DNA of 64,000 bases, taken from positions 56,128,078 through 56,192,077 of the forward strand of contig NC_091014.1 of NCBI RefSeq assembly GCF_041296385.1, in the 5' to 3' direction. Made by a program: the position numbers and the translations under genes. The stretch's first letter is position 1, and each line of letters begins with the position of its first letter. The stretch is from Aphelocoma coerulescens (lineage: Eukaryota > Chordata > Aves > Passeriformes > Corvidae). This document shows positions 27,691 to 40,272 of this stretch, piece after piece. A model generated the notes under the pieces. The model was not told the DNA's origin. It was given only the letters and a program-made list of their open reading frames with translations, and made no database searches.

Positions 27691-29979
27691 ATTTTTAAAT
27701 ATAAGTATTAAATTTTGGACTTCCTACGGGATTAGCCTCTAGATCTCAAAAAAAAGTGTCTGTAAAAATAGTTCTTTTTTTTCCTAAACAACCTTCTGTT
27801 TCTCCAAAGCTAAAGCATGACAAAAAAATTAATAGGCCTTTTTTAAGGTATTGTCTTGTAGAGATTTGATAAAGGATAATGAGAAGACTGTCTTCAATAA
27901 ATAACTAATAGTCTGTGTTCCATGATTAGCATCTAGGTTTCCATCTTCTATTTCTTTATTTTGCATTTTGATTTTTCTGCTGCCTTCCTAAAAAGCAGAA
28001 GGGTATCTCTAAGCCACTGCTTTCTATCTGTGAAGAATTTGGAGGATAATGATGCTCCCATAGGTTCAGATAAGATTTTCATGCTCTAAATGTGAGAATT
28101 ATGGAGGTTTAAACTGGTAATTGTAGTGTCAGACTTAAGTGTGAATGTGGGAAAAGTATGAACTAAGCATATATGGAAGGATGTGTCTCTGATTTGCAGT
28201 TGCCAGGTGTCAAGGGAAGCAATGATTGTTAACAGTTTGTGGGCTTTACAGAAATTATTTTTTTGACTTGGCAGCGTCTTGTAAGGTCATTCCTATCACC
28301 TTCATTAGTGTCCTTTTTGCTTTTGCCATCATCCTATTTGGGTATTGAAAGATAGTGCTAACCTTTCTCTAGTGTTTTATTTGCAAAACACCTGTTCAGG
28401 CTGTAACCTCCCTTTTTGGGATTTTCCACAGAGCAAAGTCAAATGCTGTCTCAGGAAAAATGATGTTAGCTAAGTGTTTATAACTGTACATAGCTCCTCT
28501 GTGAGACTGCTTTTTCCCCTCTGTGGCCACAACCCCATGTCACAGCTCTGGTGCTGTGCCCTAAAACCATGACACTGTTAACCAAATAAGATAACTTGTG
28601 TGTATTTTCCTAAAGCCTAGACTGTGAAAATGAGCCTCATAACTCATAAAAAGGAGCATCCACTTCCATGTCTGTAAAGCAGAAATGTAAACACAAATTC
28701 TTTCAGGTTAGTTTTCTGAATTCTTCATGCGCATAAACATGAGACACCTGCTTGGGTTCCTGTTCATATGCACAGGGTGGCCAGTCCTGAATTAACCCAT
28801 GTAAGCTTGGAATGAAAGAACAAGATGATTGTTGTAATATCAAATTTTAAATACTGTAAGAATGTGCATTGTCAGTGGAAAGGATATGAGTAGGTAGGCA
28901 AAAATCTAGGTCTGCGTTGGGTTCTTGCATACCACTGAGTAGGGATGGACAGGAAAATGTCAGATCTTCATGATCCTTAAGCTAGACCGTGTCTGGCTGG
29001 TGGACCTGAGCCTTGTCTGTCCCCCAGCACAGGAAGAACATACTTCCCTTGCTTTTTGAGTGACATCATGCAGAGCTGTTTTGCAAGTGTTTTCGGTTTT
29101 TCTTCTTCTTCTTCTTTTTTAAGGATTGTGTTGGAGTTTCCTGTGTGAGATGGATTCTGACCAGTTCGTTAAAAATGGAATTTATCTCTCAATACATCTG
29201 TAAACCGCTGTGAAAAGTGCCAGTTCTTTTGGAAATGATGTTTCATTTATTTCCCAGAGCTGTAATTCAGCCCTAAATACTGGGCACATGCCAAGTTATA
29301 GGCCTGCAAAATAGATTTCTGAAAAAAGCCTTAGACCTTCCTATGTTTTAAAATGTTTGAGAGGGGAAAAAAACTAGCAACTGTTTGTGTGGCACTGAGA
29401 ACTTCCTGAAAAATAATCATCTCTTAAAAAAAATAAGATGCAAAAAACCCCAAAGGAGAATTAAGGTGTCTCTTGATTGCTAATTTTAGAGTGTATGTAA
29501 TGTCCAGCTGTGTTGCTGAAGAATTTGTTGGTGAGTGAGAGAGCCTGAGCTGGTGGGTTCTCTTAGGTGGTGAACTGGGAAGGAGCATCTGATCATGGCA
29601 TGAAGAGTTCTGTGGTAATAATTCATTTAAAGAGGAAAAATTTGCAGTTGAGGTGGTGAACTTGGTCTTCGGAATCCATTTTTAAGGCCACGTTTCAGGC
29701 TTAGTCTGATTATAGACAAGGGACAGCAGCCTGCCTTGTTATCCTGTACTATGTAAGAACAGAGTATTTTCTTTCTGGATACTTTTAGACCGAAGGTTTG
29801 TAGGGACAAGAATTTGCTCTGTTTTCACACCACTTATTAGATATGATCCTCCTATGCAAAGGCCCATAGGCGTAGTGGCACAAGGAGGAGTTTCTGCACT
29901 GGGAGGAGGAAAAATGTAGAAATTTTGCCATTTTGACTGTAACTAAGCTTTTGTTTGCACAGTATTACTGTTATTTGCA
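27691..29979. other. AT-rich non-coding DNA before the CpG island
   Basis: Only the TTC microsatellite at 29.1 kb is recognised. Confidence 0.6.
29096..29120. repeat. (TTC)n microsatellite
   Basis: TTTTTCTTCTTCTTCTTC followed by T6: about five TTC units in a pyrimidine tract. Confidence 0.9.
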
Positions 29980-30300
29980 CTACGCGGGTAAGCCAGCCAC
30001 TCGCTTCTAGGATTCAGCGGGACATTTTTTTTTCCACTGCCTGGCTACTGTATGTTTTTCCGCAGCTGGCAAATGCGTGCCATTACCTTTTATTGCCTGC
30101 CGTCGCCGCGGATTAATCGTCGTTGCCGGTCGCTGCCCGTCGCTCCGGGCGCCGGGGACATCCCGCAGCCGCGGTGCCGAGCGCTGCGCCACCTGCTGTC
30201 CGGCCGGGAATGCACAGCCGCCTTCCGCCGCTGCCCGCTCCCGCTTGGAACTCGGTTAAGTTCAGCACGGCAGCATCAGGGCGCCTAATTTCCGTATGCC
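29980..30300. promoter_or_regulatory. CpG island, candidate alternative LARGE1 promoter/first exon
   Basis: Bases 30061-30300 contain about 32 CpG dinucleotides (7, 12, 8 and 5 per successive 60 bases), while the flanks have almost none. GC content rises abruptly from the AT-rich intron background. There is no coding similarity, and the open frames here follow from the base composition. Possible + strand splice donors are CGG|GTAAGC at 29987/29988 and TTAG|GTAAAA at 30382/30383. Either could end a non-coding first exon spliced to the LARGE1 start exon 15 kb downstream. An octamer-like ATGCAAA occurs near 29854. An orphan island or a promoter of an antisense RNA are alternatives. Confidence 0.55.
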
Positions 30301-30382
30301 ACCTTCCTAGTTGGAAGCCGGTTATTTTCTTGAAAGCATTTAGGACGGCAGCATCAGGGTGTGTAATTTCTGTATGTCTTAG
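30245..30382. repeat. Two-copy tandem duplication at the edge of the CpG island
   Basis: Copy 1 (30245-30310) and copy 2 (30311-30382) both begin TTGGAA, share a CGGTTA block, share ACGGCAGCATCAGGG followed by a near-identical TAATTTC-GTATG core, and end in CTAG/TTAG. Copy 2 carries a short insertion. Copy 1, on the island side, keeps GCG and CCG where copy 2 has GTG and CTG. Confidence 0.8.
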
Positions 30383-33300
30383 GTAAAAAGTTTCTCTGAA
30401 GTACTGGAAGTTGGAATACGTCTAATTCATTGCTACCTTTGAGGAATTAACTGCTGTAGAATTTTAGATTTGAAGGGGAAAAGTGTTGATGCTAAATAAG
30501 TAATTTATCTTTACCTCCTTTGCCTGCTGTAAATGCAAACGCAGGAAAATGCCCCAAATAAGCTACCTTTATCAAGTACCTAATTAGCTGAGCTGTTATG
30601 CTTCTGCACAAGACAGGTTATGACTGGGATGATAAAAAAAGGGAATTCTTTTATAGCCTGATTTTTAGATGAAGAAAAAACATGCATTTGATCACAGCCG
30701 TTGATTTTTCTGACAGCTCCAAGCCTGTGACTTGATCCTCATTAATACAGCTATAGGAAACTTTTCTTTTTCATTTCACCTCATATTTTGTGTGGCTTCA
30801 GCATTTTCTGCAGCTTGAAGTGGTGCAGCTTTGCCCATGTTAACAAATACTGAGGCCCAGCAGGAGTGGATCCGTAGAATGAAATAGTCAGTGCAGGGGA
30901 CCACATACACAGGCTGCATTCATTCAAGATTTTTACAGTAGTCAAGTTGCAGTCTTGTCCCAGCAGCTGAGTATCCTTTAGCATACACTCTGGAATGTAT
31001 CTTCTGGTTTTGTTTCATCCTAAGGGTATCCAGTTTGTCCCCTCTCATACTCCTCAGTCATGTAGCTCAGTCTAGAATAAGAAAGAATGCTTGGGGAGAT
31101 TGTGTCAAAAGAAATGAAGGTATTCCTTCTTTGAATTAGAATGCTGATGTAAACTCACTCATTGAATTCTTTCTCAGTTGTAGCTGAAACTGCCTGCTTC
31201 CCTGCGTTTTTCCACATTGATTTGCCAAAAGGAATAGAAATTGAATTTGTGAGACATATGTCATGGTAGCTGTAGGGTTTCAATTGATAATATTACTGCT
31301 ATTAGCATGCTGATGGAACTTTTTCCCCCATAAACTTTAGAATTTTTATACCTCCAAGTCATTCATATTACGTAGCAAAACAATTTTAGATGTTCTTATC
31401 CAAAATCTCTTAACCTCACAGATGGCAGTAAAACCTAAACAGAAAATCCAGCATGTTATTATGAAAAAGAATCCTGAAAAAAATACACAAAATGTGTAGA
31501 TCTGATTCATTAATCTTTGTTAGTGGCACTTAGACAATATTATTGAGCTACTGTGGTAAAATATTAATGAGGATTGAGGTATTGCTTAGATGAGATTTTC
31601 GCTGCAGTTGGGCTTTTTGGCTGCTTTTCTTAGCTTTACCATTGACTTGCTGGGTAATGAATTTTCCTTCAACTCTTATATTTTTGACCTTAAAGACCTG
31701 AGGAATCCCAAAGATATTTAAATATTATGATATTTAATTTAAAGATTCAGGTACCTTTATATCAGATTATGTTGGAAGTGCTATGTATCAGGAATGTTGG
31801 AAGTGCTAAATCATTTGAAACCTTCAAAGGAGGGATGAGAATAACTGAAAAACTCTTTATACTGCTGAAGTATTTTAGGATCAAATATAGTAAAGATTTC
31901 TCCCAAAGTTCTTTCTCCCGAAGAACTGTTGTAGTGTTTCATAGTTTTTCAGCTGATAAACCCTTGCAATCATTTCTGTTCAAAAGCCAGTTTTCCCCCT
32001 GAATTCTTTCATGTAATTATTTGCTAGCATCACTTTAAGTATTAGAAGAATGACATGTACAGCGTTTGATCATATCATAGAATATAGCTTTGAAGATGAC
32101 AAAAAAACCCCTCAAGATGTATTGCACATTCAACATTGCTTCTTCCAAAGTGTTTTTAGATGCTAAGAAGACATGAGTCAACCTTTAAAGTTTTGCTTTA
32201 CTTCATAGAACTGATTTATAATATCCATCTCTAAAGGTCTTTACATGGATTCTTATTTGTATGTGCAAAACTGTTAAGGTGTTCTCAGTAGTTAAAATAT
32301 TCAAGGACCTCTACCTTGATTGGTTACAAACTATTCCAGGCCTCTTTATTAAAGTTTATCAACATTTTGTCATCACAAGTATGTGTGTTTGGAAGTCAGT
32401 GAAATACAGTAGACACATTTGTCTGAATCAGACTTAGGATTCAGATCTGAATCAGACTCAAAGGGTGAATGGTAAGAGCCTAAAATGTGATCAGTATCAA
32501 GTAATGGTTGGCACTCTCTTCCAACAGATCTGTGCATTTCCAGCAATGCCTACAACAGTAGTACCAACCCCTATGAGTTTGTCAGAAGCCATGAGGCGGT
32601 GACATTTTATGTGAAGTTCAGTTCTTGAAGTTCTAATAAAACTTCAACATTCATACTTAGTAAAACAGAAGTTACAGGTTTTTATAGTTGCAAACATAAT
32701 TTGAGAGACAAGCTTTCTGATCTGAAGGTGCTGTTTAAGGAAATGAGAAGAGCAGTCCCTTCTTCCCTCCTCTGGTGCTGGGAACTCTTCAGTTCTGAGA
32801 CACCCAAGGTTGCCAGGCTGCTAATGCTTGTTGTTGAAATGGCCACTTAGGCAGACAGAAGATATAATACCATCGTTTAAGGGACATTTTACAGGAACAC
32901 CATTTTCTTTAGTATAATTGTCACTCTATTCTATTTTTTAGTAGCATTTATCCCTGCTATCCATTTACCTACAGCTTCAATTTCTTATTTAAAATGGTGC
33001 TCATTGTTGCTTTCAGTATATTTCACTGTCTCTCTGTTTCAAAATCAGTTTGTAAAAGTCTTTGGCTGTAGAGATTACATCATTTTAAGGTCAGGCTTAT
33101 CAATAAATATTAACTGGTTTCTTTAATCTGTCAAATTCTGTTTAGAAAAGTAAGGTATTCTTCCAACTGCTGTTTGTGAGCTAGAAACTAATATATCTCA
33201 CAAGTTTTCAAATGTGGAACATTATTCCATACTCTTAAGCAATGCTAAAACAGTACATAAACTTTAAAAGTATGAACAATTAACACCATATTAGCATTTA

Positions 33301-36300
33301 ATCAAGTTGAAACCTTTCAGGAATAAATGTATTTTCCTTTCAAAATAATATTTCCTTTTAGGGAAATTGAATCAAATGTTGATGATTTTGCTTGAAATAC
33401 AAAGTCAGTGGGTATGCGTTTTGGAGGTAATGCATACTACTGGCACAAGCCTTTTCACTTTTTTTTTCTGCTTTTACAGGTTATTTTTTATGTTAGATAA
33501 ATAATTTAAAAACTTGTGGCCAAAGAATCAACCACTTAGATCATAATTTGCCCTGTAACTACAAAGTTATGTCTAAATATCAGCAAATGCCTGAAGAACA
33601 TACAGGGCATTTTTAGCATGTTGTAGAAGAGGTATTGCAACAGCCTTACTGTTGAAATCTCCAGCCTTGCCATTCTTAACATGCTCAAAACATGCATTTG
33701 AGCTGGTTTCACTTTATGTAGCAGAGCACATTCTAATAACTGAATACATTTTAAGTGTCTTTTAGTAGCATGGTATAAAAAATGTTGTCACTACAGGGTA
33801 TACCTTGACATTTCCATAAAGCAAGGCAAACAAAATGGGCCTTACAATTTTGAAACTTTTGTGACATATAAGGAGAAATCACTGAAAGCTTAACTTCAGA
33901 ACTTTCAAGACCAAATTCTAAGTTGCCTGTAAAATATATGCAACACATATTTTCCCAGGAACTAGTGGCGGAAAAAATATTCTAGTTTTCTATTAACTTG
34001 AATATCCCAAAGTTAACATTAGTACTGTGTTCTGCAAATGATGACATCTTATAAAAATTCAGACCATTTGATTTGTGCATATTCTCTAAATTTTCAAATG
34101 TTATCAGTGCAGTTTCATTGTTACATTAGTAATAAAGGATTTACCTTTTCTTTCAGCTCTGCAATGATATATAATCACTGCATGTATTCTGTATATCCAT
34201 AGATCTAATCCACAGCAGCCAAAAAAACCAAAGACATTCAAGCCCTTTTCAGTCTTTTTAAAAAAATCTTTTTTATCAATTGCGAAAGTAATTAATGTAA
34301 GCTTGGCAATAAACAAGACTTGTCCTACCAAACTGTATTCTCATAGCTGTGGGTGAATTTTGGAGAAACAATATTACATAATTTGTTGTCAAAATCAACC
34401 TGTCTGTGCAAATCACTATAGCTAATACTAATAATAAGACTCTGGACTACTTTTCTTGCCCTTCAAATAACTGCATTGTTATGTCCTATATTTTTGTATC
34501 TCCTAGCAACAAAGAAAGTTCCAAAAAGTTTTATTTTTAGAAGTGTGCTAGAATTGTTTTCACAATCATTATATTTTCATGCTGTCTCACTGACAGGTTC
34601 CCATGAGCAAGTGAGAAAGCTGCTGTGCTTAAAGTGCAGTGATCTGTGGGGGTTACTGCTCTCTGTTGCAATACATATTGAGGTATATCTCATCTTGCTG
34701 GTGAAGCATTGGCCTTGGGGTCAGTCTCATGATCCCAGTCTCTGTACAGTTATAACTGAATTGACCTAGTTTAGTTTATGATCATTTTATCTGGTGTTTA
34801 ATCTGCAGTTTACATGGCCCATAGATTGAAAATATTGTGGCCCTGTGTCCCGTAGGGTTATGATAAAAGGTAATGGACCATCTGTAGGTAACAAAGCAGC
34901 CATTATAACCATGACAGTAATACTGCCAGAGGCATCGCCTCCAGAGAACCTGTCCTGATCTGCAGGCCAAGAGGTGGGAAGGGTTTGGCTCCTGTGGAAC
35001 AGACTGGCTGCACCCATGTTGCTTAACATTCTCTGCTTGGATCCCAAGAGATTGCTATTTTTCTTTCTTTGTATGATTCACAAAATCAGCCACAGTTCAC
35101 CCAGGTGGTATCATGATGCAGAGGGGTACACATTGCATTTCCTGAGGAATCGCATGATGGCAGTGCCTGAAGGCAGCAAAGCTGCTGAGGCAGTACTGGG
35201 GGGGGAGTGTTACAGTGCACAGAGAGCAATCTCATCCATGCTGTCTGTAGGGAAGAGCCCCTGTAGGAAATCTTGTTCAAAAATTCCCCTGATTCTGTGT
35301 CAGAAAAACCCACCTGTCTCACCCTGAAAGGGAGCCCGGGAGCTAGGAACTATGTGCAGAACCTTAGCAAATCATGGATCTGGAACATGTGGGGAGCAAA
35401 GTTACTAAATATTGGTACACATGGGGTTATTTTAACTGCAGCTCCATTGCTTAGACTTACTTTTAAAAAATGTATTTTAAATCTTTTGTTTTGGTTTTGG
35501 TATCAGTTGAAGTTATATGTGTGTATTTGTAAGTTTTTTGTATAAAGACATATTGAAGGATTTACTGGTTTTAAACTATAAAGATCTAATATGCAGAATG
35601 TTCCAGAAATCAAACTTCAGTATAGAAAGCTCAAGTGTCTTTCAGAATTTCCTTTGCAGGTGTGAATATTCATAATAAAACTTACAGTCATTCCTGCTTG
35701 ATTGTTTCACTTGGGTGAAATACTTTCATCCCATCAACAACCATCTCGGATTTGAAATTAAGGATCTCTTTCAGCTAAATTCTTCTCTGAGACTCTTAGC
35801 CAGTCTTTGTCCTGCTGTCATGAGACTCACTGTTGAACTATTAGAGGGTAGCTTGACTTCTGCTCTTATTAATGATTGCCAGACAAAGAAAGAGTCAAAT
35901 TGTCTTAAAAGATACTAGAATATAGAAGCAGTTAGGAGAGAGAATAAGAGGTGTTCATCCTCTCTCTTTCTCTCCCTTCATCTCCACCAGCCACTGAAAA
36001 GCATGCTTTTATTTTATATAACATGGCTGTGACTGTGTGTTCCTCTACATCCTTTCGTGATCCTCAGCATCATCATTATCCTCTTTTCCTTTTGATAGAA
36101 AAGGTCTGGCAACCTCCCCTTTGCCCTGAAAATTATGAATTATAATAAAATTTAAAGTGGAATTGTTAAATATGTGCATTTGAATAAGGTAATTCTTTCC
36201 AGTGTATTAATTTTCTTTGTAAGAGATTTACTAAATATTTTATATTTATTATTTTTGCACCTTCATCTAATTGCAGAATTACAGGAATTTCCGAAAACAA

Positions 36301-36527
36301 TGGTGATGATAATGAGATCAGTAGAAATTACAAACACTGAGGTTTTCATGCAGTGATACAATGAAATGTTTAGTGAAAATCATTGAAATGTGAGGAAATT
36401 GAGAGGACATAGGAACACAGAGCCCACTGCCCTTTTTCTCCAGGCAAACCACCCTTCCTCAGACAGTAGTTTTTAAATGAAGAGTGAAGAGCTATCCAAA
36501 TGATACGTTGGTTTGAAAGAGCATTAT
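30383..36527. other. AT-rich non-coding DNA
   Basis: No gene was seen. Small duplications occur: TCTGAATCAGACT at 32422 and 32446, and TGTTGGAAGTGCTA twice at about 31769-31808. The patch 34780-35330 has higher GC and open frames on both strands (117 codons +, 86 codons -) without a recognisable family. Confidence 0.5.
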
Positions 36528-36606
36528 TCAACCTGCTTTGTGCAGAGGATTGGACTCGATGACCTCTAGAGGTCCCTTCCAACCTGAACTATTCTATGAT
36601 TCTATT
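36528..36606 (+). repeat. CR1 3' terminal fragment
   Basis: CCTGCTTTGTGCAGAGGATT is followed by GGACTCGATGACCTCTAGAG and then TCCCTTCCAACCTGAACTAT and TCTATGATTCTATTG. This is a severely 5'-truncated but well-preserved CR1 end with the typical octamer tail. Confidence 0.93.
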
Positions 36607-37729
36607 GAAATGCTAACTTCATACGTGGAAAATATGGATTCTTTAGTTTGCCAGCATCTCCTCTTGAGGCTGGTTTCTACAGCTTTGTTTAGCTTTGATA
36701 ACACTTTTCATAGTCCTTTTGTAATTAAAACTTGTGTGCCATTCTTGTCTAATACCCACATTAATCTGTGTAGTACTAAATAAGAAGCCATGAGAAACCT
36801 GTGTTTATAAATTCCAGTTCATCAAGCTCTCTTCCAGTGTTCCAGTGTTCAAGAACGTGTCCTATGTGAAATAATCTAAATCCACAGCTGCCTTTCCTAC
36901 TTAAAAAAGTGTCTGACACCAAATTACTCTGCAGGAGCTTTGCTTCTCTGTCAGGTAAAATGGAGTGTGGGGTGTAAGCACCTTTCCCATTAATTTGTAG
37001 AGAACGCACTCAGCCTTCAGAAAGCCTACAGAAAAGGATAGTCCTTATAGCCCACTTGAATGGTACAATATTTAAGAAGTAGTAGATACCGGACCTTGAA
37101 ATGCAGGGATTTCAGCAGGAAACTTACAAAAAAAAAGGGTTGCTCACAGTTCTTGGTGCTGTTTGATGTTCTGTAGTAGCATCAAAGAACCATTGAGAAT
37201 GTATTGTGTGCAATGTATTGGTAAAGTATAGGTAAAGTAGCACTGTGATCGTAGCGAAGGATTTGTCTTCTGCTTTTGATTATGGTCACATATTTATAAA
37301 CACTACCCTTTTTTTCCTATTTGCTGATTCTTGATTATTCAAATAGGAAATTACCAGCAATTCTTGGAATTTTCATTTCAACATTTGTTTTATTTTTATA
37401 TAAATCTGATAAAAATATTTGTGGGTGTGGTAGTATTTAGGCAATATATTGTATTGAGGTCAGAATTTTGGTGCTTATATAAAAAATGCAACTTTTCATC
37501 AAGTTTGAGAGACTTAGTCCATATTTTTTCTGAATTGATGCAGGTTGAATTGATCTTACTGAAGCTATATTGATTCATGCTAGCTAAAAGTTTAACCTGG
37601 GATTCTCTGTGTTTCAGTATAATTGTTTATGTGCACGTTCATTCATGCGTAGCAGAATAGCTGTTAGTTGGAATTTTGAGGATTTACAATAAATGGGCAT
37701 TATTTGTTTTATGACTGGGTACAACACTG

Positions 37730-38040
37730 TAGAATCATGGAGTTGCATTTGGAAGGCAGCTCTGGAGATTGCCTAGTTCAACACCTTGCTCAAAGCAAGG
37801 TCAACTGAAGGAGGTTGCTGGAGGCCAGTTGGGTTTTGAATGTCCGCAGGGATGGAAGCTCTGCAGCCTCCCTGGCCGTGTCACTGGAGAGCACAGACGC
37901 AGCATTCCAGGTGTTCCTCACCACTGCTGAGGAGAGGGGAGTGACCCCAATGTGAGCTTCATGTATTTCTGCTGTTCTTGCATACAGAGCAATTCCTCCT
38001 CCTGGTTTTCTTGTCTAGTCCTTCCTAAAAATCCTGTATC
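37730..38040 (-). repeat. CR1 fragment, antisense, rearranged
   Basis: TAGAATCATGGAGTTGC begins the antisense CR1 3' end. CACCTTGCTCAAAGCAAGGT, TTGGGTTTTGAATGTCC and AGGGATGGAAGCTCTGCAGC follow in the expected order. Past about 37900 the expected order is lost. The stretch to about 38150 resembles another CR1 region, so the copy is probably internally deleted or composite. Confidence 0.85.
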
Positions 38041-38290
38041 CATCTATTACCTGATTGCTGCAGCCAGGTGTCTCCTGTGACCAGCTGCACGGCTGAATTT
38101 TGAACCATGTGATCTCTGCACTCCTCATCTCCTTCCTTCTTACTGTCAGAATTGAGGAGAGAGCCACCTGGGCCCATTTATCTCTTTATTTTTGAAATTT
38201 TTTTGCTTAATTTAATACAAATATTTACTAAAGATCAATTTGTAAGTACCATGCCAGCTTTTATTTCCATATGACAAGTAAGTAGCTGCT

Positions 38291-38326
38291 GTAAACATGT
38301 TATAGACAGGTAAACATGTTATAAAT
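38291..38326. repeat. Two-copy 19-bp tandem repeat
   Basis: GTAAACATGTTATA occurs at 38291 and again 19 bases later, with the spacer GACAG between the copies. Confidence 0.85.
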
Positions 38327-39593
38327 CCCCATGTAAAACTAACTTGAGATCTATGCAGTAAAATAAAAGTTGGGAGGGTTTTGTTGTGCTTTTTTTTTTA
38401 CTTTTTATAATAGGACTTTGTTTCATTGAGAGATGTGGATTTTTTTGTCAAGGAGGAACATTTCAAGAAGTAATTGTTTTCTCCTGAGCAAAGCTTTTTA
38501 ATGAATCTTTAATCAATTTCCTTGTTAGAGCAGGCTTTGTATGTAGTAGATTCTAATGAAGGTAAACACTGCTTTTGAACAAGCATCCAAGAATGTCAGC
38601 TGAGAAGCAAAGTATTAGCATAAAACTTATGGAAAAGGGTTATGTATGATGTACATAGTGCCCTACTCCTGTTTTAAAGACCATTTTCTTTCCTATGTGG
38701 TTGCATGCACACAAGGGAATTGGTAAATGGACAAACCCATGGTCTGTATTTGATTATGAAGTAAAAAGATGCTGTGGTGTAGAGGTAGGGAGAGCAGTAA
38801 TGCACCAACAAACTGATGTTTTTTCTTCGAGGTTAGAACAGATAGCATGTTACTTTTTTTTTTTTCTTTTGCCTTCTGCCACTACTTTAGAGTGGAGATG
38901 CTTGGATTTGGAAAGGTGTGGAGGTTTGTCCCTTCTATAGGTCTGAAATTCATATATGTCATAATGCTGTGGCCTGACCGTAGACTGTGATTTGGAAGGA
39001 GAGCTGCTTTTCTGTTGAAAGGGTCTGTATCACAGGTATGTGATCCTGGTGGCTGGTCGTGGTCTCCAGTATGTTCATAATTCAATGACACTGGGATCTC
39101 AAATTCTAAGGTACTCTTAGTATGTATACCTAGTGTCTTGTTAGAATTCTGCCGTACACAAGCCAAGCCAGGCTCTGTTTCCCTTCCTTTGAATTGTGCT
39201 GAGTCCTTAGATAGGCTGGGGAGTCAGGAAGTACTGATGCTGTATGCCCAAACAGCTGAGAAAGTAGAGTAAAAAATAGGGTTTGGATAACTCCCTAAGC
39301 AAACAGGTCAGTAGCTGCTTTGAAAGAAAGTATAATTTTTTGGTTGCAAATGAAATGTTACAGGCAAGATTGATCTTTCTGTCATGATTGTGTTTTGTTG
39401 CTTCTCTCTTTTCTCAACTGATAGCATTTTTTCCCCTCTCATATAAAGAGTGACATTTACTGGAGGCTTAGGAAGTTTCTTGTCCCGTTGGTCTTAGATT
39501 GTCTTATTCCTTAATAATAATTTTTCAAGTTGCAGGCTTTCATTTTTTCAAATGAAAGTCTAGGCTTGAAAGGGAAAAAAAATGCCATTAGCA

Positions 39594-39628
39594 GTGTATA
39601 TATAAATATATATGTATGTACATACATG
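39594..39628. repeat. AT-rich TATA/TATG simple repeat with a 16-base palindrome
   Basis: GTGTATATATAAATATATATG runs into ATGTATGTACATACAT (39612-39627), a perfect self-complementary 16-mer. Confidence 0.85.
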
Positions 39629-40272
39629 AAGGAGTACATGGAAACAAAAAAGGAAAAATGTGAAAACGTATTATTTATTTGCTTCTTTCCATCTGTGAGT
39701 ACTGTCAGGAGAGAGTCCGTTCCTATGGTGGTGTTGCCTACAGCTGGAACCTTCTAGAAAACTTTGATTAACAGGGCACTAATAGAATTTTCCTTAAGCC
39801 ACAGCACGTACTGAGTGAAGATACAAAAGATGTCAATCCTGTGTGCCCTTGGAGCAGTTAGCACAGTTCCAAGGCAGAACTCATTTGTGCTGTCAGCTTA
39901 CTGGCTATTTTCTCTCTTATAGACAGGACTGCTTTCTTGTAACTAGTTGAGAAAGAGTACATTTGGTAGCATTTGGAAACTCTGCTGCAATCTTTTACTT
40001 TAAAGTGGCTTCACAGAACTTCTGACGTGGGTGCTGAGATTGAGTGTATTCCTAATCCTCCTTTAAAGTCATGATACTGTAGGATTAGAAGTCTCATTTT
40101 GGGGTGAGGTTCTCCAATGCCAAGGAAATTCAGAGTGTGGCAACAAAAGGAGCCTTAGATTCGTTTCTGTAGTATGTTCTGGGTGGAAGAAGAGGTTGAT
40201 GAGAGATGGCATTTTTCTTCAAAATGCTGTTTCTGTTCTAAAAACTTGAGAAGTCGAATATATCAACTATTC

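Larger units (their letters stand above)
38041..40272. other. Non-coding DNA between CR1 and the LTR
   Basis: Up to about 38150 this may still be CR1-derived. Beyond that only the short tandem repeat and the palindromic AT repeat are seen. Confidence 0.5.

Noticed and set aside
30052..30386. Overlapping open frames in the CpG island
   Set aside because: High GC removes stop codons. All three + frames are partly open with Arg/Pro/Ala-rich composition and no family, so it is treated as promoter DNA, not coding.
34610..34760. Possible tRNA-derived SINE
   Set aside because: The patch around GGGGTCAGTCTCATGATCCC lacks recognisable A and B boxes at the right spacing.
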